From contig OZ024734.1 in NCBI GenBank assembly GCA_964016875.1, positions 50,760,622 to 50,824,621 of the forward strand: 64,000 nucleotides of DNA, in the 5' to 3' direction. The DNA comes from Fallopia convolvulus. Taxonomy: Eukaryota; Streptophyta; Magnoliopsida; Caryophyllales; Polygonaceae. Shown here piece after piece: positions 11,871-22,659 of this stretch (position 1 is its first letter; every line of letters starts with the position of its first letter). The notes below the pieces were generated by a model that had not been told where the DNA came from, ran no database searches, and was given only the letters and a program-made list of their open reading frames with translations. The position numbers and the translations under genes were made by a program.

Positions 11871-11996
11871 CGTGAATTACGCCGATGGCTCGGTTGAGCT
11901 CGATCCCGGCGGCACGAAGGATGCGGGAGGGGGAGACGTCAGGGTGTAGGTGGCGATGTGCTCGTAGGCGAAAGCAAGGAGGGAATTGTCGGTGGT
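11871..11996 (-). pseudogene. GGPP synthase internal fragment, frameshifted
   Basis: This GC-rich island in AT-rich DNA reads, on the minus strand, NSLLAFAYEHIA. After a one-base frame change it continues VSPSRILRAAGIELNRAIG. This matches the conserved segment of plant geranylgeranyl diphosphate synthase between the two aspartate-rich motifs (family pattern LLAFAFEHIA ... VSP.R..RA..ELARAIG). The frameshift and lack of flanking coding sequence mark it as a pseudogene fragment. Its orientation is opposite to the C-terminal fragment at 9114-9281, so the parent copy was broken and rearranged or captured twice. Confidence 0.6.
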
Positions 11997-12324
11997 TCAA
12001 ACTAGATGTGCTCGCATTATAAAAATTCATTAGCTCCTACAACGAGGAGTTTTTGGTTCAAACTAGGACATCTTATATATATGTCAAGGGCGCCTTTTTC
12101 TATGATTGCTTTTAATCAAAGTTTTGACCCACCATTTACCTCAATGTTCCACATAAAAATGCGAAAGAAGTCTTTCATTAATAACTTGTGAGCAATATGA
12201 ATGATAGTCTTTTCTGCATTAACAAACATAGGTCTAAGAGCAAACCAACAAATTCCCTATAACTTCCTCTAAAATGGAGAACCAACTGCCATATTCTCCA
12301 AAAAAAATTCAGCTCAACTTCAAC
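11997..12324. other. short intergenic segment
   Basis: No recognisable feature. It ends in TCAAC (12320-12324), the left target-site copy of the solo LTR that follows. Confidence 0.6.
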
Positions 12325-15236
12325 TGTAACACCCCCTTCCTACCCTGGAGGTATTACCGCCAGTAACCCCGATTAAGACTAAACCGAAGCTACCCAAGGC
12401 TTTAAACTGACTGAACAAACTAAAAACAAGGTAAATGAAACCATTTGAAAACCTAACAAACTTAAGTTGAATATTACAGCGGAAAAACACGTAAAAGGTC
12501 TTATACAAACCTTAACTTAAAAGAATAAATAAATAGAACAACCTTCTATTTAAACAAAATCTTCATCAAGTCTTCCTTGAGTTCTTATTTCTGAAACTCA
12601 GCTTCGCTTTGAAGTAGTTCAATCATGATCTTCGCTCAAGTATAGACATTGGAAACCTTTCTTCAACTTCTGGAGCTTCAAACCTCGGAATCCGCCTCTT
12701 GAATCAACTTCCAAGAGGAACCTGATGTGCCGTAAACCAACGGTGGACAACAGCCGACCATATAAAAGAAAAGAAGATGGACGGGTTAGTCTAATGATAG
12801 ACTAGCAACTAGAGAATCTAACTTGGTTCTTATGGTTGTAACTAAACATATTGGCATCCAAATCCGATTAGACTCGGATTATGATCCAACAGTTAACATA
12901 CTTATAGAGAATAAGAAGGAGACTCGTATATTCAAGAGATAGGACACCACAACTTGTGGTTCCTTTACGAAACATGAACAATTGTTGGGAACCCATATTA
13001 ATCACATAACATTTTGAAAAGCCTCCATCGACTAATCAGATTGACTTAATCAAGACTTGATTAAGAATCATTCATAAAAGGGAGCAAGAATGGTTATCAA
13101 ATGGACTAACCATCTTGGTACATTAATGTGCCTAACGCACTTATCTATCATTACTCTCAATTTGTGCACTCGCACCATTTAATAGTTCTTACGTAGTTCG
13201 GCCAACAACCGAGATCAGAGGGTCTATTTCATCCATGATCATTTACATATATCCTCGGCCAACAACTGAGGTTTGGCCAACAACCGAGATTAGAGGGCCT
13301 ATTTCATCCATGATCATTTATACATGCTCGGCCAACAATCGAGATTCGGCCAACAACTGAGTGTCAATTGCACTTAGCTAGAGTGCACCATTGTCCTCCT
13401 TCAACGTGAAGCGTGACATGAGTCATGAATCCAATGTTGGGATACGCTAGCAAGCTACGCCCCCCAATACAGATTTTGTTATAAAGAGGTCATTGGAGAC
13501 TCGGCTCCTACTCCTAGACTACCTATTTTGCAACAATGTTTCAGCACAGGACCACTAAAGATATGTCTTGGAGTCTAAACTCCCATCTCTACCATCTTAT
13601 TTCACAACAATGTCTCACCATGAGACAACTAATCATACAATGGTCCTAAGTTCAGTTCTAACGTAAAAACTGAAATAACGACATGGTCGTTATTTCTAAC
13701 AAAATAACAACCTATCAAACTTTATTCAACATACAAATTATTCCCAACATGAGGATCAAAAGGAATTCAATCCCTCGTTAATAACCATAACGCAAGAGAG
13801 AATCGTCCACTTTCCTTAGAAGGCGTGCTCAACGTCCTTAGCAATTCAACAATAATCTTTATCACCCTTCTGCCAAATATAACAAAAGGATTTCTCAACA
13901 ACGAGCTCACGGAAACACTTCTTAGTTGTATACTCAACTTCTACAACTTCCTAATCGATAAACGATTTAATTTCCGAATATCGATATATAATAAATCCTT
14001 AATTATCATGCTTTAAGGAGCCATCTTGGCGGAATTATAACTAATTATCCGCTTCACTTTTGAAACAACTTTCTAAACAAAAAGTGTTCCTCAGTAACAG
14101 TTCTTAAAGGTTACCAAATCTCGGATCAAACGGATTAAGAACGAATCCCAAGTAATTATCCGAAGTCCTTTACCTGCCAATCGGTATCAAAACTTGTATT
14201 CGCTATAACTGAAGATCCGGACGTCCGTTTCACGAGCGGTTTGAGCCTGTGGAACCGTATCAACGTCAAGATTATAAAAACCATAAATTTAATCAGCAAA
14301 GCGGAACCGAAAGGCCCTTACGGTGGCTCCGCAATCAACCCGCTAATTAATTTCGATCGTATATACCTTCACTCGAGCCCATGGCTCGTTTGGCTCGTTA
14401 AAGGCTCGATCCCCGAGCTCGAGGGTGGTCGAGTATTGCCTGGTGGCAGCCCTTGCTGTGGTTGGTGGTCGGAGGAGCTGAGGAACGCCGACGACGTCGC
14501 TTGGCGATGCTAGAAAGTGACCGACGTGATGGACTTCACTTCTATCTCCTCGTCCGTTGTCGTCTCGCCATAATTCTCTCGTTGGTTTGATTCCAGCAAC
14601 ACACACAAAAGGAGGAAGAAGATGAGGGGTATAGGAGGAGGATGGTGGCTGGGGCAAGGAGAAGGTAGCCGACGGTGAAGATGCGCTGAGTCCGTCGACC
14701 CCGTCCTGATTCTTTCTCTGGTTCCTTCTTTTGTGTTTGAACGAGTTGAAAAAAATCCAACCTCAACTTTATCAACTCACTCACGGTTCCTTCCTTTCTA
14801 AGACAAGAGAAGGTCGGTTAATAAGGTATTTCCCGTTTCGGAACGGGACTCGCGTTAAAGCGGTAAAATTATGTACCTCGGATGGAAAAGCTTACTAAAC
14901 AAAAAGCGTCCCGTAAATTATGTAGACCAATAAAACTAATTTTCCATGATTTTATCTTGCTACCCTCAATTTTTAGGGCTTCCGTTTTGTATTTTAAATC
15001 CTTTATAGTACATAATTAAGAAGACGGCTTACCCAATAAATATTCTTTTTCCGCCAAAAATCCTAGAATTCACACCGATCCATAAAATAATTTCTTTATG
15101 ATTTTAGGATATCACCAACAATTTTCTAGGATTTAATCTCCAACAAAAATATTGGATTAAGCGTTAAAACGAACTAAGAGGTTAAAAGGATATCCGAGAA
15201 AATTTCAAAAATATCCTCAAAACCGCAGTTATTACA
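12325..15236 (-). mobile_element. solo LTR of a Ty3/gypsy-type retrotransposon, 2.9 kb
   Basis: The ends are TGTAACACCC...GTTATTACA, a TG..CA LTR with short inverted termini. It is flanked by a 5-bp TSD with one mismatch, TCAAC (12320-12324) and CCAAC (15237-15241). It is homologous over nearly its whole length to the LTRs at 51731-54543 and 62716 onward. The PBS of that element shows that the family reads on the minus strand in this orientation. No internal region remains, so it is the product of LTR-LTR recombination. It contains short frames only (for example 14343-14657 minus) with no recognised domain. Confidence 0.88.
13198..13363 (+). repeat. palindromic CTCGG...CCGAG repeats inside the solo LTR
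   Basis: There are five copies of a short inverted repeat of form CTCGGCCAACAACCGAG (variants with TTGG, CTGAG, TCGAG) near 13199, 13253, 13272, 13328 and 13347. Two copies are followed by the same block, GGCCTATTTCATCCATGATC or its variant. The related LTR at 51731-54543 has a different, non-repeated sequence here. The amplification is therefore specific to this copy or subfamily. Confidence 0.8.
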
Positions 15237-15326
15237 CCAACAGATTCTCTATTTTGAAGAACAATACATTTAATACTTTTATTTTTACCATATAAATTAC
15301 AATAGCTAAATAGATTATCTTACATA

Positions 15327-15600
15327 AGAAAATAAAATATTATAGAATCTTAACCTAATAAATGATAAATTATTTGTTATTCAACTTTTAAGAAAATAAA
15401 AATATTTTAGAATCTTAATTTAATAAATGATAAATTATTTGTTATTTGACTTATAAGGAATAAAAATATTATAGAATCTTAACCTAATAAATGATAAGTT
15501 ATTTTTTATTCGACTAATTATGAAATAATAACATTTCAAAATCTTAATTTAATAAATCCTAAATTATTTGTTATTTGATTAATAAGGAATAAAATATTTA
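15327..15600 (+). repeat. AT-rich tandem repeat, 4 copies of a 65-70 bp unit
   Basis: Each unit contains ATAGAATCTTAACCTAATAA, then ATGATAAATTATTTGTTATT and GACTTATAAGGAAT, with substitutions. Copies begin near 15330, 15400, 15465 and 15530. Non-coding. Confidence 0.8.
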
Positions 15601-15688
15601 TATTTTTCATATAAATATCAACATTTTTGTTATTTCATTTACATAATCATTACTCTCATCTTTTTTCTCAATTTGAAAAATAAATTTT

Positions 15689-15966
15689 ATGGCTCGTCAT
15701 TCATTGGGTAGTCGTTATCTCGTTGATACATTTATGAATGGTGATGACACTATTGACGATGAATATGAAGAATTTGTACTTGCTCAAATGGAAGAAAAAG
15801 ATCAATCTAGCTAAAGTTCAAGAGGAGGTCATGGTGGTTCTATTATGAATCACCGTATTGTTAATCGTAATTTAATTGAAGGTCATGAAAGGCTTTATGG
15901 TTCTTTTTATTTGATTTACCCATTAAATTATAATATAAAAGAAAAAGTACAATTAAATGCTTTTTG
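15689..15966 (+). pseudogene. PIF/Harbinger transposase-type relic (N-terminal part)
   Basis: The frame from the ATG at 15689 encodes an acidic N-terminus (NGDDTIDDEYEEFVLAQMEE) and then an in-frame TAA at 15812-15814. It continues in the same frame with a Gly-rich stretch and RNLIEGHERLYGSFYLIYPL. The pattern R..I...HERL..DYF...P is the conserved N-terminal region of plant PIF/Harbinger nuclease-like proteins. The frame then dissolves, so the DDE nuclease is missing. This is a broken transposase gene, not a functional one. Confidence 0.55.
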
Positions 15967-16499
15967 AGTTTTGGAGTGATTTGGAGATCACTCCAAATTT
16001 AGGGTGATCTCTACCCATTTTGGAGATTCACTCCAAAATAGAGAAAGAGATGGAGCATTTGTTGGACCGATTTTTGGGTCCAAAATCTCCAAAATCTCAA
16101 TTCTCAAGAATTTCGGGAAGTTGTTGGAAATGCTCTAATTGTCTAAGTAAACGAAAAAAAGGGTCTTAACCTTTTTTCATGGTTGACCAGTTTATTGACA
16201 ATTTAGGATTTCTCATTTTTTCCCTCCAACTTTTGGTGTTCCACACATGAAATAAATACATGTAAAGTAAACCCATAATGAGGTATACATGAGAAGTTTT
16301 GATCATTTAGTTTTCAATTAAACATTCTAGAAAAAAGGTGGGTAAGTTGAGAAGAGCCAAAAGATGCTTGTGAGAAACCGTCACAAAGTAATTTCCTTGT
16401 ATTGAGATAGAAATCTAGCTTTTGTGAGATGTAAGAGATGATCAATGAGGATAATACCAAGTAATTTCATTATTTTGAGAGGAAACTCTCACATTGTAA
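15967..16499. other. inverted-repeat remnant, then AT-rich DNA
   Basis: TTTTGGAGTGA near 15968 is matched by TCACTCCAAAA near 16028. The stretch ends around 16140 with TTGGAAATGCTCTAA, the style of PIF/Harbinger MITE termini. It may be the non-coding tail of the relic at 15689. After 16150 nothing is recognised until the LINE target site. Confidence 0.45.
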
Positions 16500-17068
16500 G
16501 AAGTGAGTGAAATTCATTATTTTGAGAGTCACCCTTTATTTAGCCTAGTTAAACAATGTCAAGGCTTACTGAGTAGGGAGATTGGTTGATCCAATTCCAT
16601 CATGTGTATCGAGAGGCGAATACGGTAGCCGATCGCTTCACCTCTATTGCTTTCAGTTTCCTATAGGTTTCCATGTATTGTTTGCCCTGCCTGAGGGGAT
16701 TACTTTATACTTCTTGACGATGTAAGGGGTCGGACTATTTGTAATATTCGGGGATATTTTAATATTTTAGAGTTTCTCAAAGTCGTGTCGGGATTGCTTA
16801 TCTATTAAGTAATCTCGGATAACCTCGATTTTATCAATATTTTATATACTAAAAGTTATCTAGTTGTCAAAGTTATCTATTAGTTTGTTTCTTAGTCGTT
16901 AAGTAATTCTGTGTCTACATGGAATGAAGATAGACTTGTAAAAGTTTTGATCTTATCTATTTTGATAGATATTTGTGCCATGTTATCTTATCTTCTAGAT
17001 TTGTGTGCTATGCTTATCTTTCTTCCTCAATATCCGTGCCATGTTATCTTATCTTCTAGATATGTGTG

Positions 17069-17498
17069 TGATGAGGTATTTTCGGTGGTAAATTAATACC
17101 TATGAAAGAAAACCTTAGCTTAACCAACTCAGTAGAGCGGCAAGTAAGGTTCGATTCCACAAGGACTCGTGTATTAATGTTATTACTTATGTGCCAAGTA
17201 ACTAAAGGGGTTTTTAAGGAATGAATATCTAAACTACTATGCAAATATAAAGTTAAATATGAATGCAAAAGATGATTTAAATCAATGAGATACAAACGTG
17301 TTCAACTAGTTAAATCCACAACAAACCTCACAACTATATACAAATCACGACTTCAATAACTAGCCAAACACAATAAATTTAGCAATGCATAATTAAAATT
17401 AAGAACAAGCTTACAAAGGTTTAAAGTCTGCCTCTAGAGAGAAAAACCCTAGCCTCCAAAAGTTGATCAAAAGTTCTCATAAAATAAACTAACATAAG

Positions 17499-17530
<32 letters not shown>

Positions 17531-18261
17531 GTCTCAAAATAAACCTCAACAAATCTATCTTAATCATACTACTCGGAAGATATAAGTCGAAGCCCAAAAA
17601 CCAAGAGCCAAGCCCAAAACTTTCGCCCCAAACATCCCCGCATAGAAAACACTGATTGCTCGGTTTGTCATAATGCTCGGCCGCGCAATGTGACATCCAA
17701 CGCAATTGTCCCTCAGTTGGGATTGCTCGGGTTGCACCCCATATTACGCGGTCGCGCAATTTACAGCTAACCCGCGCAATTACCCTCGGTTCAGCATTCA
17801 AGTGACACTTTAGAGGCTGTTTTGACCCACTTAGATTTGAAATTTGAACTCGGAGTAAAAACATGAATTGTATCTCTTTGAATTAGCTTTCCAGTGATAC
17901 CAAATTCAGCTTCATCCGACTACTATAAATCCCAAACCAAGCATTGCAAAATAGAGGTGTCGAAACAAGAACTCCAATGCATAGCCCGGATTTAAGCATT
18001 CTTTTCACAGAAGCTCTTGGGCCTTGGATCTTTTGATCTTCACTCGTATCACTCTAAGCTTCATCAAACGTAACCACAATCATCTAATATCCATCCCGTC
18101 CATGCTTGTTTACCTAAAGATCTGCAAAACTGAACAAAACAAGCGTAAAACCCGAATTTTCTAGAAAACCCAAAGACATGAGAACTAGACTAAACTAAGC
18201 TAAAACCATGCAAAATAAACATAAATATGCATCCTAAACACTACCTAAATGCAAGCTATCA
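17069..18261 (-). mobile_element. solo LTR (1.19 kb, Tat/Athila-like style) nested in another LTR
   Basis: TG...CA ends (TGATGAGG...GCTATCA) with a perfect 5-bp TSD GTGTG at 17064-17068 and 18262-18266. Read on the minus strand it starts TGATAGCTTGCATTTAGG. It carries a segment similar in style to Tat/Athila LTRs, including repeated CGCGCAAT motifs at 17680-17790. An open frame at 17421-17864 (minus) crosses LTR sequence and shows no domain. An AT dinucleotide run lies at 17498-17531. Confidence 0.85.
17498..17531. repeat. AT microsatellite
   Basis: An AT-dinucleotide run with one C interruption, inside the nested LTR. Confidence 0.9.
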
Positions 18262-18497
18262 GTGTGCTATGCTTACCTTTCTTCCTCAATATATGTGCCA
18301 TGTTATCTTATCTTCTAGATATGTGTTCCATGCTTATCTATCTTCCTCAATATTCGTGTCATATTATCTTATCTTCTAGATCTGTGTGCCATGCTTATCT
18401 TTCTTTCTTAATATTCGTGCTATATCTTTTAGATTTGTGTGTCATGATCTTTATCTCTTATACAAGCTGAATTGAATTTGTCTTCTTCCATTTCTTC

Positions 18498-18505
18498 TAT
18501 AAATA
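18498..18505 (+). promoter_or_regulatory. TATA box of the LTR promoter
   Basis: TATAAATA in plus orientation is followed by a pyrimidine-rich leader typical of an LTR U3/R boundary. Confidence 0.5.
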
Positions 18506-19194
18506 AAGCGACCCCTCCCTTACATATTTGATCATTCCTCCCTTCCTCTCATTTTCACCCTCTTCCTCTCTTTATTTTCGTCCACCATCACCATCTTGTC
18601 TTTCTTCTTCTTAAAATTGGTGAGGAGTCTTGATTTGGAACCACCAACGCGCCTTTCGAGTGTTAGAGCAAACTGTTGTCTAAGTGGTGGTGTTTTGGTG
18701 CTTAAGCCATTACAGGAACAACCCTTTCGTCTTTAAAATCATTCTGACAAGTCCGTGTTCTATTCAAAAGTTAAAATATCAAATCAAGAGGTAAGTCGCT
18801 TAGACTTACTTAGTTATCAGTTTTGATATGTGCTGGATGTGTAGATATGATGTGTAGAGCTTTATTTTGGGATGGGTCCCCATATCTTGTTATACATATA
18901 TGTGTGAGTAAATCGTTATTTTTTAAAGGTATACTACTAGATGATTAATATGTCGTATGTTATTCGATCTATGAAACTTGGCATCTACCGGTACGATGAT
19001 GACTATGGGATGATCGGTAAGGAGGGAGACATTCCTGACATAGTCGTATGGCAAGGAGAGCCCCTTCAAAATTATAATAAATGTTTTGGCAAGTGCTCTA
19101 GTATAGGCTTGACCGGGGTTAAGAAGTTGAATTTTTCTTGTGCTGGGTGGTTCGGATTAACGGTGGAGGCCGCCGACCACTACACCCCGTTCCG

Positions 19195-19410
19195 GCTGGA
19201 GGATGCCCCGATTGCTATGTAGATTGATATGTTAGATAAGAATTTCCGGCTGAAAGAATGCCCCAATTGCTATCTAAATTGATATGGTACATAAGAATTT
19301 CTAGATGAAAGAATGCCCCAATTTCTACGTAAATTGATATGGTATATAAGAATTTACGGCTGAAACAATCCCCTGATTGGTATGTAAATTGATATCGGTA
19401 GATAAGAATT
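19195..19410 (+). repeat. 55-bp tandem repeat, about 4 copies, inside the LTR
   Basis: The unit contains GGCTGAAAGAATGCCCCAAT, then AAATTGATATGGTA and ATAAGAATTT. Copies begin near 19195, 19246, 19302 and 19357 and have diverged by a few substitutions. Confidence 0.8.
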
Positions 19411-20329
19411 ATTGTGAATTGTGGTTGATTTGATATTAAGGTGAAAAGTGAATGAGGTGATAGTAAAATGAAATTATATGCTATTATTAGTATGCCTCGT
19501 ATGATTTTAGGTATTATTATGTGTGTTTTATGATTATAAGTATTGTTGTGCGCTTGTCTTATGTTGTTAATATACTATATGTGAGCTATTCTATTACTAT
19601 TCTTATTATGTAATTTAATAAATAGATTTTGCTCCTGCATATTGTGTTTACTATTTAGTGCATATTGGAATTGTTAGCTAACCCTTTGGGGCGTTGATAT
19701 TTTTAGGATTCAAACAGATGCCGACTATGCTTCAAGGAAATTCTTCCAAGATAATGGTGGGTCAACTCGATGTGGCGTGTCATAGGATGTGTCGGGTTGC
19801 TGTACAAGGTTATTGTTTTGATTTGGCTTGAGTATTTTTTTAGCACTTGTGAAAGTAAGTGGTTGTTTCAAAGAGCTAGTTTGGGTTGTTTGTATATGTA
19901 GAGTTGTGCATACATGGTTTTCAATCCTATTTTAATAATATCCGAATTGGATGTTTTCCTTATTTTCTCGCTGTGCCTTTGTTGCAAGATCCATATTGTG
20001 AATTTGTTGTCAGGCTAGCTTAAGTGGACCCACGTGAGGTCCACTACCGAGTAGCATTCCGATATGAAAAACCGGGGTGTTACACTATCCCCGGTTGCTG
20101 ACTACTTAGACCATTTTTTTATTATTAATAAAACGCCCCCCCAGGGCACGGAGAGTACCGCCTCTCCTTCTACCAAAAAAAAAAAGAAGTGAGTGAAATG
20201 TGGAGGGTGAGAACTGAGAACTATAGAGATTTTAGATCATGATAAAGAGTAGCGACAAAAAAAAAATAAGGATTGATATTAATCATTTAGTTGAAAGAGG
20301 TGTAATGGATACTTTTAAAGTCTCATATG

Positions 20330-20475
20330 TGAGCAACTCTCTTTTATTTGTAATAGCTTTATAATTCCGCACATTTTATTTAACTTAATACCTTATAAAG
20401 CCTTGGGTGACTTTGGATGGTAAAATCCGAGGTCACTGGCGGTAACACCTATCATTGCAAAATAGGGGTGTTACA
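20330..20475 (+). mobile_element. LTR 3'-end fragment related to the 2.9-kb LTR family
   Basis: It ends GGGGTGTTACA at 20475. Read on the minus strand it aligns with the start of the LTR at 12325: TGTAACACCCC, then GTTACCGCCAGTGACC (compare ATTACCGCCAGTAACC), then CACCCAAGGCTTTA. Homology fades left of about 20330. No partner end or TSD seen; a truncated, old fragment in the opposite orientation. Confidence 0.65.
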
Positions 20476-21165
20476 AGAGGAGTGTAAAAAAGCTTAATCG
20501 GATCGAGTGTGGAGAGAAATTGTAATCACGAAGGAAATCAGGATTTAATTTGGAAGATAAAAGTGAACTTTTTATGATAGACTGAATGTATTACAATTGA
20601 TTGTGGGCAAGGATGTCAACGATATGGATTCAACGTGGAAACACCCTCTCATCCTCATCTTCATTTATCATTTTACTCTTTGCTTTTCCATCTCCATTGG
20701 AATTCAACAAGGATTTCTTATCCCCGTTTACTTCCCCTCAGTTAGAACATCCATAGGTTTTCATATTTAATTCCCCGATAAAATCCCCACATAATTCTTT
20801 ATGAGACGTTCTTTATTTGTTGTATTGTAAATATTAATTCACTATTTATAATATTAAACTCGACAATGTTAATATAAAAAGATGAGATAGATGAGAAATA
20901 GTAAAATTACGACATTCGAGCAAGTCGACCTTACAAGTTTCTCAAAAGGGATCTCCTTTGGTTCCCCAATGGGGATTCCCTTCGTATATTTACGGCGAGG
21001 ACAAGTTTTAGGCGGGAAACAAGGCAGAGACATTTATCCTAGTCCCCACCCTCATAAGGTAAATCATTTTTGCTCTCATCCCCATATAAAATCTTCATCC
21101 CCATTTCTATGACGGAGAATTTCCATGTGGAATGGGGATTCCCTTCCCTACTTGTGTTACATTCT
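20476..21165. other. intergenic DNA, nothing recognised
   Basis: Mixed composition. Several CCCCATTCC and GGGATTCCC-type motifs occur around 20690-21150, but no gene or element could be delimited. Confidence 0.45.
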
Positions 21166-21592
21166 TAGGCTCCGTTCGACAATACTTATTTGGTTGCTTA
21201 TAAGTACCAGGTTGCTTATTTGAAAAAAAGCATCGTTGTACGTGTTATACAATACTTGCTTACGTATTTGAAATAAGGTACTTATTTCCGATACTTATCT
21301 GCTAAATATTAATCAACACCCCCACCTTATTTCAAATAAGCTAACTTATCTAGCAAAATATAAGCAAGTGGGGTCCGTATAAATTAATTTTCACCCTTTT
21401 TACACCCCTTCCTTATAATATCATCAATTCAGTTTACCGAACACATCCCAAATTATTTGAAAAATAAGCAACTGATATCATCATCTCATATTAGCATCCA
21501 AGATCAACATCAACAACCATAAGCATCAATATCAATATCAACATCAGCATCATGACCGATAAGTACCAAGTTACCGAACGACGAGTCTCCTA
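21166..21592. mobile_element. hAT-like MITE, same family as 6457-8357
   Basis: The left end TAGGCTCCGTTCG and the inverted right end (TAGGAGACTCGTCGTTCGG) are imperfect TIRs. The interior shares GCTTATAAGTACCAGGTTGC and the CATCAATATCAACATCA-type right part with the 6.4-8.3 kb cluster. It is 427 bp, non-coding, with no unambiguous TSD. Confidence 0.6.
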
Positions 21593-22093
21593 TTAGGTTT
21601 ATTCATAAAACAAAAAATCTAGGCACTCATGGTATATTAGTATTACTACAGAACTTACTACATAAAATATACATACAAATATAAATTTTATAATATATTT
21701 ATTTTAATATAAATATTAAAATATATTAGCTTTTAACTTGAAAATTTTAAATTATGTAACATAAAATCTTCTTGACAAATTTAAGTTATATAATACATTT
21801 ATTTAATATTTTTATAGATTCTTTTTTAGAATTATCTTAATTATTTTTAAATAATAATTGAGTATTAGCTTAATAAAATAGAAAAAAATTATTAGAAAAT
21901 AAACGAATTTTGTTATAATATAATGAAAATTATCAAGTAAGGTACACGTCGAATTTTTATGAAAGTTTAAGAGTATCTTCTGAAATAAGCTTTTTTTAGG
22001 GTACCATTCGAGAAAAAAAACTCGAGAATACCAAACAGAATTTTCCAAGAAAAAATATTGTTGTCGTGTATCAAATGACTATTATGACTCCAT
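21593..22093. other. AT-rich intergenic DNA, nothing recognised
   Basis: Strongly AT-rich with no feature supported. It ends with GACTCCAT, the possible target site of the next MITE. Confidence 0.5.
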
Positions 22094-22516
22094 TAGAGCT
22101 GTCAAAAGCTGGTCTAACCCGCAAACCTGACCCGAACCGACCGATAATTTTAGAGTCAAGACCCAAAAATTTAAACCCAAAATAAACCGAACCCATTAGA
22201 ACTCGAGACCCATTGGGTTGAAACCCGAAACCCTTTGGGTTGACCGATTTAGTATGTTTATAAAATTTAATTTTGAATCTTATAATATATTTTATTAATA
22301 AAATACATAAAAATAATATATTATTATTTAATTAAAAATTGATTTTAATAATCATAAAAACAATATTTTAGACCCTTTGCGTTGGTCAGCCCGACTTGAC
22401 CGAAAACCCGCAACAACCCGATCCGAATGACCCATGATTCGTAACGAAACCGAAGCCGATTTAAACCGAAACTGAAATGACCGAACCCGTCTGACCCGAC
22501 CTAATTGACATGTCTA
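22094..22516. mobile_element. hAT-type MITE with CCCGACC-rich interior, 423 bp
   Basis: The left end TAGAGCTGTCAA and the right end read inward, TAGACATGTCAA, are imperfect TIRs. The flanking octamers GACTCCAT and GACACTAT match at 6 of 8 positions, consistent with a decayed 8-bp hAT TSD. Subterminal regions are full of short ACCCGA/GACCCG motifs, as in widespread plant hAT MITEs. Non-coding. Confidence 0.7.
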
Positions 22517-22659
22517 GACACTATCTTCCAAGTTCCACCTACCAACTAAAAAGTATTTTTGCATTTGGGTTACTACTATATACATGGTTCGCATTAGCCG
22601 ACAATTCCTAAAAGAGAGAATTCTCTCTGTGGCTTCACCAAAAAAATAAAAATATCTTT

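Larger units (their letters stand above)
16976..18440 (+). repeat. about 63-bp tandem repeat in the LTR, interrupted by the nested LTR
   Basis: The unit alternates TGCCATGTTATCTTATCTTC and ATGCTTATCTTTCTTCCTCA. About 1.5 units lie at 16976-17068 and three more at 18262-18440, so the array was cut by the 17069-18261 insertion. The units are pyrimidine-rich and non-coding. Confidence 0.8.
16740..20084 (+). mobile_element. solo LTR of a gypsy-type element, nested in the LINE
   Basis: It begins TGTAATATTCGGGG and ends CCGGGGTGTTACA. The flanking target site is CTATT at 16735-16739 and CTATC at 20085-20089 (4 of 5 identical). The terminal sequences resemble the LTRs at 12325, 51731 and 58941, so all belong to one broad gypsy group. 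A further LTR (17069-18261) is inserted in it. Without that insert the LTR is about 2.15 kb. A TATAAATA box at 18498-18505 fits an LTR promoter in plus orientation. There is no internal region. Confidence 0.85.
16514..20185 (+). mobile_element. 5'-truncated LINE, split by LTR insertions
   Basis: The TSD GAAGTGAGTGAAAT is present at 16500-16513 and 20186-20199, and an A-tract (20174-20185) precedes the right copy. The left piece (16514-16739) encodes WLIQFHHVYREANTVADRF, the C-terminal RNase H signature of plant LINE reverse transcriptases, followed by a stop and 3' UTR. The right piece (20085-20185) is the rest of the 3' UTR and the poly(A). Only about 330 bp of LINE survives; everything between is the later LTR insertion at 16740-20084. 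Extreme 5' truncation is normal for target-primed LINE integration. Confidence 0.85.

Noticed and set aside
17421..17864. 147-codon minus-strand frame
   Set aside because: It lies wholly in the nested LTR and crosses its AT microsatellite; no gene evidence.
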